The notes under the pieces: generated by a model
Databases searched by the model: none
What the model was told of the DNA's origin: nothing
What the model saw: the letters and a program-made list of their open reading frames with translations, nothing else
DNA from: Amblyomma americanum
Lineage: Eukaryota; Arthropoda; Arachnida; Ixodida; Ixodidae
Assembly (NCBI RefSeq): GCF_052857255.1
Contig: NC_135505.1
Span: forward strand, 136,642,356-136,706,355
Direction of reading: 5' to 3'
DNA: 64,000 bases
Position numbers and translations under genes: made by a program
In this document: positions 42,279 to 54,160 of the stretch, piece after piece
Layout of the letters: each line of letters starts with the position of its first letter
Numbering within the stretch: position 1 is the stretch's first letter

Positions 42279-43485
42279 TAAATCAGGGCTCTCTCTTTCG
42301 TATAGACTGGTTGGCAAATTGAAAAGGAGCCAAGCGCAGTGGTGCCTCTGCCATTGTTCAGAGGCTGTGATGGAAAGAGAGAGAGGGAGAAAGCAAAGTG
42401 TGATGTGGAGAGGAGGCAGGGTTCAACCGAGCGGCGCGGCGATTTTGAACCCGGCCGACCTTGGGGCGTGCCCGACACCGGAACGGAGCCCCGGGACCGA
42501 GCCGCCAAGCACAGGCCTTCTGACCCCTCCTCCAGCTAGGGAACTCTCCTCCCCCTCTCTGTGTCCTCCTCCTTACTCCGCCTCGCTTAGAGTATCGAGT
42601 TAGTTGCGCGCACTACTGAAGGCGCCTTAAGCTAAGAAGTGCTTGGGATGGGACTAGTTGGAATATGGTCATATGCAAGATGTACGCTGCTAAGATTTGC
42701 AAGGACACAGTTAAAGACAACTCGAACGGTTAAGCGCAGTCTACCAATTGAGTCTTTATTCCATCCAGTGAAAGAAAGAAAACAAAAGAATGGGACAAAA
42801 GGTTGATAAATGCATAAAAGGGGAAGACAAGACAACACAGAAGCGCACGATGGTGATAGCAAATATTATAAAGAAAAAAAGTCTTAGTGAGTATACCGTG
42901 TAGTGAGTTTAGAAGCGTACCTGTTGATCGACTCTGGCTACTCTTATCGCTAAACGGCAGATGCTTAGAAGAGACTAATGAATGTTGTTCACAAGGCGGT
43001 TGAGCCTGCGTGTCATTAACTTTTTTTTTTCTGGGGTTTCTGTGAAAACAAACACAGCGTCAAGCCCTCACTGAGGTGTCTGACTAACGAGTCGATAAGT
43101 TGCAATTTATGAAGTACCCCTTCCTAACCTTACAAACGCAGGTGGAAAAGACGTATAAAGACAGCAGATGTCTCCTTTCTTGGAACCTCTCGGACTATGT
43201 TCGTGTTACTCTGTGGTGTTGCAAACTCAATCAGCCAAGATAATCGAGCTATTAACAACTGTTGCGCGGCGCCAGCAGCGCTGACACTACCTTTCATCTA
43301 TGTTCAATGGACACTTTGCTTAATGTGGCTGCCGCTTTCTATATGCTTCCACCTGCAGTCCTAACCTTCTGTGTGAACAAAGAAAGCGCTTCCGCTTTAT
43401 GAATCTGGTGTAGTCCCCCCCCCCCCCCCCGCCCCCCACCGCTGCCTAACACCCAAAGAAACATGTTAATATTGACAAATCAAAC
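42279..43485. other. Mostly unique DNA, GC-rich block at 42420-42600
   Basis: The GC-rich block holds a Pro-rich 94-codon plus frame; it might be an exon or an LTR-like fragment but shows no defining feature. C-run at 43416-43430. Confidence 0.35.
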
Positions 43486-43995
43486 ATGAAGGCTACAGCC
43501 GCGGACGTGCACACTCTCGTGTTTTTTTTTTCAATTTTTCATTTCGTCCAGTATGTCGGTAACCTTCTTGCAGAGTTCGAAGCAGATGTTACGCCTTCAG
43601 CAAGTATTGCGCTCGTTATGCTGCATTGTGGTGCAACGGCAAGCATAATTACTCTCTTTTGCAGCATCTTTCTGGTCAACTTGGCTCGCAGATCGCTCCC
43701 CTTTCGGTAACATTATGTTCATGTACTGTTGCCTCAAGGAATACACCTGACGATACGGCTCAAAACGAGAGGTGTGCTCGAGATCACGATGACGGCTCTT
43801 TCACAAAGGAAAAAAACACACACCAAAAATGTGCTGAACAGAGAATCCGTGCTGCCTCTCACGGTGTACATCACAGCATTTACCTCTCGCGTTGTCGTTA
43901 AGCACTTACCTCTGTTGTCACTCATTCCTACTCTCGAATCATTGTAAGAAAACAACTCTTTTCTTATGAAACAGAAAAAGAAACAGTGCAATAAA
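43486..43995 (+). pseudogene. Coding-like segment with one in-frame stop, TM-like helix and poly(A) signal
   Basis: One plus frame runs 43486-43947 (154 codons) with a single internal TAA at 43708-43710. Before it: YVGNLLAEFEADVTPSASIA, then a hydrophobic stretch ALVMLHCGATASIITLFC and SIFLVNLARRSLPFR, resembling a membrane helix followed by basic residues. After it: VLLPQGIHLTIRLKTRG, VLEITMTALSQRKK and LPLTVYITAFTSRVVVKHLP. A good acceptor (TTTTTCATTTCGTCCAG, ends 43550) precedes the helix part. AATAAA lies at 43990-43995, about 43 bp after the second stop. It could be a terminal exon ending at the first stop, or a pseudogene or read-through frame. No family is recognised. Confidence 0.3.
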
Positions 43996-44348
43996 CCTTA
44001 AAGACGGCATTCTCCTCCTTTTGTATGTATATTTAGAAGTTCATTTAACCTTTAACTCTAACCTCTATTTTCCTCTCGTTTCACCGCTCAGGTGTTTTGC
44101 AGGACAGAACACCCAAAAAGGTGTAGTTTCACTAAGCGCGTACTTTAGAACTAGTATCTCCCCCGATCCCTAAATTTCCTCAATATGTATCTCTCGTCCA
44201 CTTAATAAGCGCTGCCTGTAACACGCGCCGACGGCTGTTCTGCGACAAAACGCTGGAAAATACACCTCAGCGATCAAAAAGTGTAGGAAACATGACTACA
44301 CCCCAGAAGGTGTAGTCTTGAGGCGTTTTGATGTGTGTTTACACTTCC
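43996..44348. other. Unique/MITE-flanking DNA
   Basis: Short repeated GTGTAG/CTACAC motifs (ACACCCCAGAAGGTGTAG near 44298) suggest decayed MITE ends. Confidence 0.35.
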
Positions 44349-44735
44349 TCATACCCTAAACAGAAAGGAGTAAAAAGAGAATAAGCTGTTTTCTATAAAA
44401 CTCCCTTTTATCAAAACGAGTTTACTTCTTTTTTTTTACTCTCATATAGGCGGATTCTTGTTTAGAATGCAGAGAAGGTGTAATCTGGCCTTCGAGTGTA
44501 TATTTCACGAATGACCTCTTCTGTGAGCATTAAACCTTTCTCCTTCGGATTTTTACGCAGTAAAAAGGGAGTAAGCTGTCTTCTATCGCACTTCTTTTTT
44601 GCTAAAAGGGAGTTTACTCCTTTTTTATTCCCATTTAGGCGGATTCTTGTTTAGAATGCAGAGAAGGTGTATTCTCGTCTTTTGGTGTATACTTCAAGAA
44701 CGACCTCTTCTGTGGCCATTAAGCCTTTTCTACTT
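44349..44735. mobile_element. Two-unit tandem MITE-like array, about 189-bp period
   Basis: CGGATTCTTGTTTAGAATGC is repeated at 44451 and 44640 with flanking AAAGGGAGT and TTTACTCCTTTTTT blocks. The left end CTAAACAGAAAGGAGTAAAA matches the array at 17344-17860. Confidence 0.65.
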
Positions 44736-45360
44736 CGTATTTCTGAGCGAAACAATGCACGCAATTTCTTCTACGAAGCAGACGCCAGCGAGGCGTGCAG
44801 ACGGCATCCTCTGTTGTGCGCCAATGACTCGTGTCGGTAGCGCGCTGGGGCGCGATGCGAACGGCTTCGGCGATGGGTCTCCCGGGGAGAGGCCGCCTTG
44901 GGCGAGCTTGGCGGTTTGATGGGGCGCCCTCTAGGGCTGCGATCATTGCCAAAAATCGAAAGACTTGCATTGTCTGCGAGAGTGTTTGTCGATGTGCGCG
45001 CTGCTCGGCACTTTCACAGCTGCAGACAGTGCCTCCCACAATCAACACACCAATAGCAGAACTTAATTAAAAAAACGATGCAGGTATAGTGGGGAGATTT
45101 CTATTTATTGCCATATCAAGCATACAGGCTATGCTCAGTGCTCATTAAGCACAAAAACAGAATAATCACTGTTCATGTGGAGCAAATACGGAGGGAGGCA
45201 TCACAATGAAAGGGGCGAGTTGCTATTATTAGACTGACCTTCGAACTTTGTACGGCTCATTGCAGATGGATGGGATCCACTGTTTCGCCAAGCGCGACTG
45301 GTGAATGGAGCTTCTCAGCGCAGTAAAATAAGAATCACCGCTCAAGCTTCCAAAGAGCAT
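44736..45360. other. GC-richer unique DNA with a CTCF-like site
   Basis: GCGCCCTCTAGGG at 44924-44936 resembles the CTCF core. A 109-codon minus frame (44719-45048) overlaps a 106-codon plus frame; neither is called. Confidence 0.35.
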
Positions 45361-45399
45361 GTCCACTGTCTTTTGTAACGGCAACATTTGGGAGTTGAA

Positions 45400-45745
45400 C
45401 AGTCTAATAACTTCGCCTTTGCCATGTCCAACATTCTTGTACAAAAATTTATGAATATTGGAAAGTTGTATGGTACTGTTATGGAAATATTGAAGATAAC
45501 GGTTCATTATTCTGATGTGCAACAAGATATTTCTTTTAAATTGTTTCCATCGTTTGCATCGAGCGATGGAAATTCAGTAGGGAACGCTTTTGACATTAGC
45601 AAATACGTTACAGCAGAAAAGGCAAGCCTATCGACGGGAATCTGGATATATTGGTTGTTATGGTGAAAACTTACAATATACCGAAAAAATTGCGTTCATA
45701 AACTCTTTCCTGTTTAAAAACGCTTTGGTCCAGAATTGTTGCTTA
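45400..45745 (+). repeat. Unclassified dispersed repeat, copy 3
   Basis: Blocks shared with 41080-41412 in the same order, plus GGATATATTGGTTGTTATGG and AAAAAATTGCGTTCATAAAC, also found inverted at 23455-23570. A 92-codon frame crosses it but is not conserved in the other copies. Confidence 0.65.
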
Positions 45746-45760
45746 TGAGAAGCTAAACAA

Positions 45761-45972
45761 TCCTTACAGAAATGGTCTATAGACAGTCTACATACTTCTA
45801 TAGATATTTCATTTTGTCTATTCGTAGTCTATAGACTGTCTATAAACAAAGTCTACTAAATGTGCATAGCCATAAATATGTAGATCGTCTATATATACTG
45901 TCTACTGTATCTGTATTGCCTATAGGATTTGTCTGTCGTAATATTTAGACTTTATAGACAAAATTCTACGGC
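45761..45972 (+). mobile_element. GTCTATAGAC MITE, right end missing
   Basis: Starts TCCTTACAGAAATGGTC with the usual interior and stops at GACAAAATTC without the terminal repeat. Confidence 0.78.
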
Positions 45973-46992
45973 CGGAACCCAGAAAACCAGAACCTCTGTA
46001 CACATTGTCCATTTCTGCTCTACCACCACCGGCGCCCGCTGTCTCTGTTCCTTATTTGGGCTACTCTAAGCTGTGTGCGGCTCAGCTCGCGTCCCCGGAG
46101 AAATCCTTCTTGAAACACAATAGGCTGTCAAAAGAAAGTCAATACGAGGCAACGCAATGCAAATTACGATTCGTACAGGGCCCTTTCTTCTCATCAGGGA
46201 GGCCGCGCATGCTTCAATCGCACATGAACAATTATTTATTCAACCTTCCCAGCGCCATTGAAGCGAGGCCCGTCTCTTGTCTTTGCCGACTGCAAACACA
46301 AATCCTTCTTCCACGGTTGCACAGGGCTACGTGGCGCCGTGTTAGTTTGCCTGAAGGGCGTCGCCGGCTTCTCTCTTTCAAGTGATTGATCACACGAGTC
46401 AGCTGATCGCGAAACCAGTTAACTCAATCGCCACGTGGACTTCGTTCAACAGGAGCTCCGACAAGTGTCAGGAGGAACTCCTTAGGATAGCTCCGATGAC
46501 GCAGGACCTGTGCACTCGCTGCATCACTCCAGCGCGGAGGCAGTACACGGGGATCCGAGCCTGACAGGCTGCGATGTAGGCACAGAGGTGGCGGAGCGGT
46601 GCGGTCCGCTGCCACCGCCACACACGCGCCTCCAGTCAACCGCGAAGTTTATCACTGGAGGGCATCGGGCGATGTGTCGAAACCGCGCGCTACACTAGCG
46701 CCGCCTAGAGACAGGAAGCGCGAGCACTTGTCGTGTGGAGCCCATAGTTGCCGCCCGTGTTAACGGCGTAGTATGCGCTGGGTCTGTGTGGGTGGTGCGC
46801 CTGCTACTACTCCCGCAATTAAACACTGTCTGTAAAAACTTACAACTAAGGAAAGTGTCTAGTTGGCCGATATCCGCCTCATCACCAGCTTCTAACGTTC
46901 TTCCGCGCTGTCATGTAGTTCTTCGGTGAATGGCTTCTTTTGATGACGCATTGATCTCAAAGAGAGTACATCCGCATGCAGAAGATTGCACA
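45973..46992. other. Unique DNA, no gene assigned
   Basis: A 126-codon plus frame (46005-46385) has balanced composition but no recognised motif, promoter or splice signal. GC-rich at 46430-46740. Confidence 0.35.
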
Positions 46993-47225
46993 ACCGCAGA
47001 AGTAGCTCAGTTAGTAGATCGTCGTACGTGAAATGCGGAAGCCGTGGGTTCGGACCACACCGGTGGCATGCGGTTGACTTTTCCTCCATTTTCTAATAAG
47101 TTCTCTTTCACCCAGAAAATGATTACGCTACTAATTTTCCAATTTGGTCAACAACAGCAATAATAAAAGAAGCATTCCACTACACTTTCCTGGATTCCGG
47201 ACTCCAGTATGTGTAGACTTCTTTC
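46993..47225 (+). mobile_element. SINE-C copy, diverged
   Basis: Head with GAAGTAGCTCAGTTAGTAGA and B box GGGTTCGGACCAC, T-rich linker, and CATTCCACTACACTTTCCTG matching the conserved 3' block of the 15108 copy. Confidence 0.65.
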
Positions 47226-49430
47226 AAGTGCAAGCGCGGGTTATAACTGTCTAGCTTTCGTAGTGTTTCGGTAGCTATAGTCTTATTCAAAATGCGAAAA
47301 CACTATTTCAGTGGACCAGAATGCTCTTGTTTCAGTTGTTTACACTTGAGGGGTTGAGTCTAAATTTTATAAACTTTGTAGACCATTGTTCTCACATTTC
47401 ATGAACTTCTCCTTTTTAGAGTGTCGTAAGTGCCGAACTCAGTGACCCAAAGTCATGTGGTCCGGAGTCTTCTGAGTATGGCAAATCGTATCTGGTCACA
47501 CTGAAAAGTGCTCACTGTTTCGGCTTGATTGTGAGCCCAGCATGCGAATGCGGACCTCAATAAGTTGAACGGCAGTGTGCACAGATTCAACTTTGGTAGC
47601 CCGAGTATTCAGTGTCTGAGCGATGGAGCGTGCCGTGTACCAGGTCTCATCGGACCACTATTCTTCCTTCAACCACGGTGAAGGCGATGCATACAGGTTG
47701 GCGCGAGGTCGAATCCCCCAAGACCATGACGCGAGCGCTATGAGACAAAGATACACAGCTGAAGTCTATTGTTTTCTAGACTCGAAGGTCTGCGATAGTG
47801 CTCAGCCGTCGCAGGCTTCGGCCCTGCAAGACACGCGACCTCCAGTTTGTTGATGGCGCGCTCGGCTTGAAGCCTTTGATTCATCGATAGAGGTCTTCCA
47901 TACATAAAAGCATTTGGCACATTAGTGGAATGGTTAAGAAATATTGTCATTACCATCATAACTGGCCGCACTGTGTCTACAAGGAGACAATGTGTCTGTC
48001 TGGCCTCAAACAGGCCAAAGATGAAGTTCAACATAGCAGTTTACCTCTGATACTAGCCATGACACCTTAAGGCGCGTTGCCAACCTTGACCATAATTTTG
48101 AAGGGTTACCGACCTTTACCATGACGGTCCCTTCATTTGGTGCATCGTTCTGGCCATATAACTTCTGGTACTGGATGTATGAGAATTCACGCTTTGTTCC
48201 ATGTATGCAGCGACTTCTAACGTCCTGTGATGTAGTCGTTTCTGTTGTTTCCTTTTGTGAATAATTAGATATCAGTGGAATTAAACTCAAGCCTAGCGTT
48301 ATCGATAAAACGAATAGAGCTTCTAAGAACGTCGTCCTGCCTTGGTGTACGTTCGGTGAACCTGAAATTTTTTAAGGGCACGAGATTTATTTCATCTGTC
48401 ATCATTCAGCCAAGTAAAGACAAAACCTTCCCCCTGATCTTCAATATGTCCCGGCCTATCCAGCAACGGCCACCTTAGTGTCAGCTAACTTATTCGAATC
48501 TAATAACTTTATGTCAGTCTTTTCCGCCCTAGACTACGTACCTATTGGCGTGCTATCCTCTCTGGCGCCACACTGGGAGAACAAACCGCGAGAAACGTCT
48601 TCTTCACCACGAGTAAAGCCCTAAAGCTTAAAGTGCTCCTTAAGGATTTGCTTTACTTACGAGGCCAGAACTTAAGATTCCGGTCTTGCGATACACGATC
48701 CGGTTTCAACCGAGTGCACCTAGTCCAGGACCGTGTCCGATGGACAAGGAGATTTCAAACAGGGGAATGATTTCAAATCAACCTGATCGTACTGATGCGG
48801 CTGCAAAAAATACCTACGAAATATTTTTTTTCTAAACCAGGGACACGTGTAAAGGAAGTCGAGTAAGTATTTCGTTGTTAAGTCCCTGCTTTATTTGTAC
48901 TGGACGTGGTGTCAGAGCACGGTACAGAGCATGGGCGTTACTGACATGTCGAGCAGGATAGAGCACCAGAAAGACAAAAACGTGATGAACGAAGTGGCAC
49001 AAAGCAGCAGCAATGGTCACAAAAGCTCGACTTCGGTTTCAGGATGCGCCCTGAAAATTGCCTCGCGTTTGGAGTAAGCCCAGCCGCCAACTCAGAGCAC
49101 GGAGCTCCAACCAGGCGCTTCCAGTTAGGATAGAAGTTGTGGTATGGTTATGACTGTTTTTCTCCTTTTTCCGGCGTAAACGACTAGCGAGAAAGCGTCA
49201 TTCGCATTCTTCACGCGAGCAGTGCCTGCAAACTGCACCACTTTCTGACGTCACTGCAGCCTTTCACGATTAACGAGTGCGGGAGAAAGCTCGTTGGGCG
49301 AAGACAGCAGCGCTAGACACGACAAACTCCAGAGACTCTGGAATGCGGTCAGCCGCCTGGGCTGCACTCTGTCGCCGTATGTAGTAACACTCGCGTTTTA
49401 TGTAACGAGCAACGTCATTGTGCCCTGTGG
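47226..49430. other. Unique DNA, no gene recognised
   Basis: Frames of 60-98 codons on both strands lack motifs. A scrap at 47375-47435 (ACCATTGTTCTCACATTTC) resembles the 3' UTR of the LINE at 27796-28480. Confidence 0.4.
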
Positions 49431-49447
49431 CCAATAGGAGCACGACA

Positions 49448-49636
49448 ATGAGGTTTCTTTCTTCCCGGCCTTTCTTCCTTCACTTCATCTTTTTCTACCT
49501 TTACTTCGTTCTTTCTTTCGTGGCTAGCGCGCGCGACACGTCTGATGACCGCGCTGGTCCGAGCCTATTACCGTTTGTGTCGTCAGGCCGGCATGTAGGT
49601 AGAATACGCGACGGTGGCGAACGCGAATTCCAGTAA
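49448..49636 (+). CDS. Small ORF with signal-peptide-like N-terminus
   Basis: The frame is 62 codons from ATG 49448. The first 28 residues form a clear signal-peptide pattern: basic start MRFLSSR, a long Phe/Leu/Ile/Tyr core, and a possible cleavage site after SFVASA. The remaining mature part of about 34 residues is Arg/Asp/Ser-rich (RDTSDDRAG start, GGEREFQ end). I chose this Met over the upstream one at 49418 because it places the hydrophobic core correctly. A CCAAT box (49431-49435) lies too close upstream for a normal promoter. It could be a small secreted peptide, a first exon, or a chance frame. Confidence 0.25.
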   Translation: MRFLSSRPFFLHFIFFYLYFVLSFVASARDTSDDRAGPSLLPFVSSGRHVGRIRDGGEREFQ

Positions 49637-49790
49637 ACGTTTTCTCCTTTTCAGCGCACTGCGATCCTTCTCTGGAATTTCTATGGCAGCCTTTTTTTGT
49701 CGCTCCATTCATGGCGGGAGCTATGCAGGGGGTGTGAGTAGGCAGGGACTGGACTTTTGAAGTGCTCTGCGACGCCGCGTATCCGAGCCG

Positions 49791-50027
49791 CCCTTATAAA
49801 AATGGTCTATAGACAGTCTATAGACTTCTTTTTGTCTATTCATAGTCTACTGACTGTCTATCAACAAAAGTCTACTAAAAGTGTATGGCCATAAACCTTT
49901 AGACTGTCTATAGGATTTGTATTGCCTATAGACTGTTCTTTAGGGTTTGTCTATAAAGAGACTACAGACTTTATAGACAGAAGTCTATGAACAGTCTATA
50001 GACTGTCTAAATAAATTTTTGTAAAGG
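49791..50027 (+). mobile_element. GTCTATAGAC MITE copy
   Basis: Starts CCCTTATAAAAATGGTC and ends AAATTTTTGTAAAGG, with GTCTATAGACTTC, ATGGCCATAAA and GGATTTGTATTGCC inside. Confidence 0.85.
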
Positions 50028-50282
50028 CGCGCGCACGTGGCTTGGACGAGCTCGCTTAGTAGTGGACTAGTAGGCGGCTCTGCAATGCCAACCTATAGGG
50101 GAGAGCTGCCTTTATCTCTGCCTGATGTTCTACCCTAATTTTCTGTCTATTGCTTATGCACGTTTAAGCCCCAGTTTGTTAACAGTCTTTTCGCTATTCC
50201 TTTTATACCCACCTTCCTCTTTTCCCCTCATCCTGTGTGACTCTTAAGGCATACATGACGTCACCCAACGGTCACCGAAACC

Positions 50283-50480
50283 AAGAATCATAGGAGATGG
50301 TTTATTTTTTGCATTGTGGTGTTTATCAATGGGGTATTAATAGGGTAATTACTTTAATTGGTTAAAAAGCAGAAGAAAAACAACCACATGCTGCCGATGG
50401 AATCCGAACCCACGACCTCCGAATTTCGCCTCCGGTGCTTTACCAAATGTTCTACGGCTACGGCTGTCCAGTCTTCTGCT
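50283..50480 (-). mobile_element. SINE-C copy
   Basis: On the minus strand: head GTAGAACATTTGGTAAAGCA with B box GGGTTCGGATTCC, then the T-rich linker, ending with CTCCTATGATTCTTGGTTTC. Confidence 0.7.
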
Positions 50481-50707
50481 TTCGGGGGTATTGATGTGTA
50501 GCGTAACCGAACCTTGAGAATGTTCACCAGCGCCAACCTCGTCCTTAACAGCGGACGTAGTACTACCTGTATTACGTCGAGTGCTACGAAGGAACATGGC
50601 CGAACGGTGAGGGCGGAAGCGGTGCGAGAACCCTCTTGTGCTACCTATGGCATCAAGACTGCCAGAACCGAGGCCCTCGTTAAACTATTAAGCAGACAAG
50701 GGAATTG

Positions 50708-50810
50708 AAAGAGGGCCTCGTTATGACATACATGACGGAAGCCAACAGTCAACGGAACCAAGAAGCATAGGGGATGTTCTTTTAATTTCTTTTAAAAGAT
50801 ATCAGTCGCA
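50708..50810 (-). mobile_element. SINE-C 3' fragment
   Basis: Only the 3' block remains on the minus strand: CCCCTATGCTTCTTGGTTCC, then TTGACTGTTGGCTTCCGTCA. Confidence 0.6.
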
Positions 50811-51954
50811 TTTGATAGTTATATGGCGCTGCCCATTAGGTTTTCTCTCTTTTCATTACAAGCTCTCACGCACATGTTAGCAAACATAGGCGTGGTGTCA
50901 GTGATTGTTTAAATGGAGGCGAGATTTCGACTTGTCAGGAAGATGTAAACTGATGTGGGCAAACAGACATGAAAGGAAGAATTACATGAATAAATTACTT
51001 TTAGATAAACTACTCTAGAAAATTTTCGAATGAGTTCTAATCACGCTGGCACTAATTTTGCGGACAATAGCTGTTTCGTCAACAGCGTGAAAGGGTGTTA
51101 GTATCACAGCGGATTCACATGACCCGGTGCCGTGTGCTCAAGCATTGGAGTGGATGTTTAATCTATAGGGATAGTATTAGTAGATAGCCATTCCGAAGAT
51201 GGCGCAATAATCGCACATATATACTTGGGCTATAGCGACACAGCAGCATATCTGATACGTATCTGGACACATAAAAAAACCCACTGCCGTTGCCAAATGC
51301 GACTGAATTCAGCCCATAGACTTCCAACAGGTGTCATAGCTTGACCTTTAAGAAACACGAGCGGGAATTTCTTCTTTGCTACCATTGTCCTCTAGGGTTA
51401 CCCAGGATTAACACCTCCGTTTGTAGTGTAATGACCTTACAGCTCTCAGAGTACCCCACCTTTATTCTTTAATAGCGTGCAGTGTATCTATCATCCCCAC
51501 TGAGAAATAACGTTTCCCAACTGCTCTTCAGCATAGTTTTTAAACCTGACTTGTCTTGAATACGTAACGGCTTTGTTACGGTTCCTTTCACTTACAGTCT
51601 CCTCGGTGCCATAAACTTTTCAGTTCACTCATTTACCTCCGTTTGTTGACCGAGTTTCCTTTTCACATTTCATTGCGAGCTTGTACTCGCACACTTTTTC
51701 ATGTGCCCACAGGACCATGCAGATGCTTGTTAATAAAAGATACTTATTCATACATTATATCGTCGCATATGTCAGAGTCATCTGGACGGTGAGAAAGACT
51801 GCCTTGAGACGCTTGCCTGCAGTCAAATATTCAACGGTCGGCGGGGTCACAGTTCTGCAAGAGGCCTGAAACGACCGTGCAGTTCAAGACTCCTCGAGAA
51901 CGGGCCCAGTGGCGCAGACCTCGTATCAACCGCCGAGACAAGCTGTGGCCTTCT
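50811..51954. other. Unique DNA
   Basis: Nothing recognised. Confidence 0.4.
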
Positions 51955-52300
51955 GGATGTGTTGCTGATAATAATAATAATAATAATTGGTTTTGGGGGG
52001 AAAGGAAATGGCGCAGTATCTGTCTCATATATCGTTGGACACCTGAACCGCGCCGTAAGCGAAGGGATAAAGGAGGGAGTGAAAGAAGAAAGGAAGAAGA
52101 GGTGCCGTAGTGGAGGGCTCCGGTATAGTTTTGACCACCTGGGGATCTTTAACGTGCACTGACATCGCTCAGCACACGGGCGCCTTAGCGTTTTTCCTCC
52201 ATCAAAACGCAGCCGCCGCGGTCGGGTTCGAACCCGGGAACTCCGGATCAGTAGTCGAGCGCCCTAACCACTGAGCCACCGCGGCGGGGATCTGTTGCTG
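51955..52300 (-). mobile_element. Full-length SINE-A with near-perfect 13-bp TSD
   Basis: (AAT)n tail, complete core and head ending at 52287. Flanks GGATGTGTTGCTG (51955-51967) and GGATCTGTTGCTG (52288-52300) differ by one base, suggesting some age. Confidence 0.92.
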
Positions 52301-52425
52301 CCGAGATTGTGGCCTATGGGAACCTTTTGGAAGGAAACGGGAACATTAAAGACGCATTGTGCCGCGTCGCGTTGCGTCTTGCAATTGCGAAGTACGGATA
52401 GGTGTAGTTTAAAAGCGAACATTCA

Positions 52426-52426
<1 letters not shown>

Positions 52427-52457
<31 letters not shown>

Positions 52458-52750
52458 TGGTTTTGGGGGAAAGGAAATGGCGCAGTATCTGTCTCATATA
52501 TCGTTGGACACCTGTACCGCGCCGTAAGGGAAGGGATAAAGGAGGGAGTGAAAGAAGAAAGGAAGAGGTGAGGTAGTGGAGGGCTCCGGAATAATTTCGA
52601 CCACCTGGGGATCTTTAACGTGCACTGACATCGCACAGCACACGGGTGCTTTAGTATTTCGCCTCCATCGAAACGCAGCCGCTGCGGTCGGGTTTGAACC
52701 CGGGAACTCCGGATCAATAGCCGAGCGTCCTAACCACTGAGCCACCGCGG
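52427..52750 (-). mobile_element. Full-length SINE-A, second of a close pair
   Basis: Same orientation as the preceding copy, 130 bp away; (AAT)n tail 52427-52457, head ending CCACCGCGG at 52750. No clear TSD. Confidence 0.92.
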
Positions 52751-52754
52751 AGAA

Positions 52755-53895
52755 ACCAGTTCTGTCCAGGAGTCCTGGTCTGAGCCACTTCATACGCATG
52801 CGTGACGGGGAAGTGAGGAAAACAGCCGTAAAGGCGAAGAAAAAGAGAGATACAAGCGACGACAGATTGGATCCAGTATGGTCTCGTTGTGTGTTGTCCT
52901 TAATTATCCTTCGTCTTTTTGACTACCTTCTTCATCAAATAGTTGTGTCACTACTCCTGCATTACACACAATAACACTGATGAAGGAACGCTGTACGACT
53001 TTGGTTGTGTTTTTTTCCCTACAGCTGGTTTTATTACGTGTGACCATGTGCTATCTGGGCCAGCTATCCCAGTCTTTTTATTCAGCATTAAAGTAGAAAG
53101 TGTATTGTGGATATTACTATTTGAGAGGAACGCTGTTTAGAACATAACAAACGGTGTGCTTTTCTTGCTAATCTTTATGGAGTAATTTTATTGGTAAAAC
53201 TAGTACAATGTTCCGTGACGCGGCCGTCTACAGCATGGAGGTTGATCTACAGTCAGTCTGCCGCGCTAGTCCGCGCATTCGTGCGCCCAGCGGCGCTAGA
53301 TATCACCGCACGCTATCACGTGGCGTGGTCACGGGGGGGGGGGGGGGGGGGACTCTTTTATTTTAAATGCATTTTTACTTTTTACGACTAGGCTTCAGGC
53401 CTCTCGCCGGATGCTCCCTCCTGAATTTTATTTCCTCCCTGGTGCGAGCCGACTGTCCAGCCGATATCCAAGTGCGACAATGGTTTCCTGTTGGTATCGT
53501 ACAGCGCCTGTTATAAAAGACCCGGCGAGCCTGGAACCATTTAGTCAGTCTCATTTTATTCTTCCCTTTACCATGGACATCCGTTCGTAACAATCCTGAA
53601 ATGACTGTCTTTCTGCTGCATGTCCTTTCCACCTCACACGTTTTGAGTCGGTAAACAACAACCTGCACGCACTGACGTTATGCTTATGACGTAACGGGCT
53701 GGGAGCCAGCTAGAACGCGCACAGCGTTTACCATATACCTGCTGCTTCCAACCACCTTTGTTGCCTTGTGTTCATCTCTTTTTTTTTTGTATATTCAGCG
53801 GCGGCGCGACGCATATAATTTCCAGATCAAGCAGGGGTGACTGCGACGCGAGCGCTTACATAAAGGAGCAATCATCCGTGTAGCCTTAGAATAAC
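52755..53895. other. Unique DNA with G-run
   Basis: G-run at 53333-53351. A 97-codon basic minus frame (53375-53668) is not recognised. Confidence 0.4.
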
Positions 53896-53902
53896 AACTC
53901 AG

Positions 53903-54160
53903 TGCGCATGCGCGGACAGGGCCCGAGAGAGAATTCCACCCTCCTCCGCTCCTTTTCTTTGCCTTTTTTCGTAACGGAAGTAATCGGAGCCACGTGATGG
54001 GAAAAAAGTACCACGGTATTCGCTGGGTGATCTCCCTGATGTTGCCGTTAATTTCCGGTTTCAACAGCGCGATGTGAAACGGTGGGCTTCGGGCCAGAAC
54101 TCTGCCCGCATAATCGTATTCGTGGGCGAAGTCACGTGACGAAAAGGGCGACTTCCGGCT
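53903..54160 (+). promoter_or_regulatory. Housekeeping-type promoter (NRF1, E-box, ETS motifs)
   Basis: TGCGCATGCGCG (53903-53914) is a consensus NRF1 site. E-box CACGTG occurs at 53991 and in TCACGTGA at 54132-54139. ACTTCCGG (54151-54158) is a consensus ETS/GABP site. The region is CpG-rich with no TATA box. This combination and order are typical of broadly expressed metazoan genes. Confidence 0.55.
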
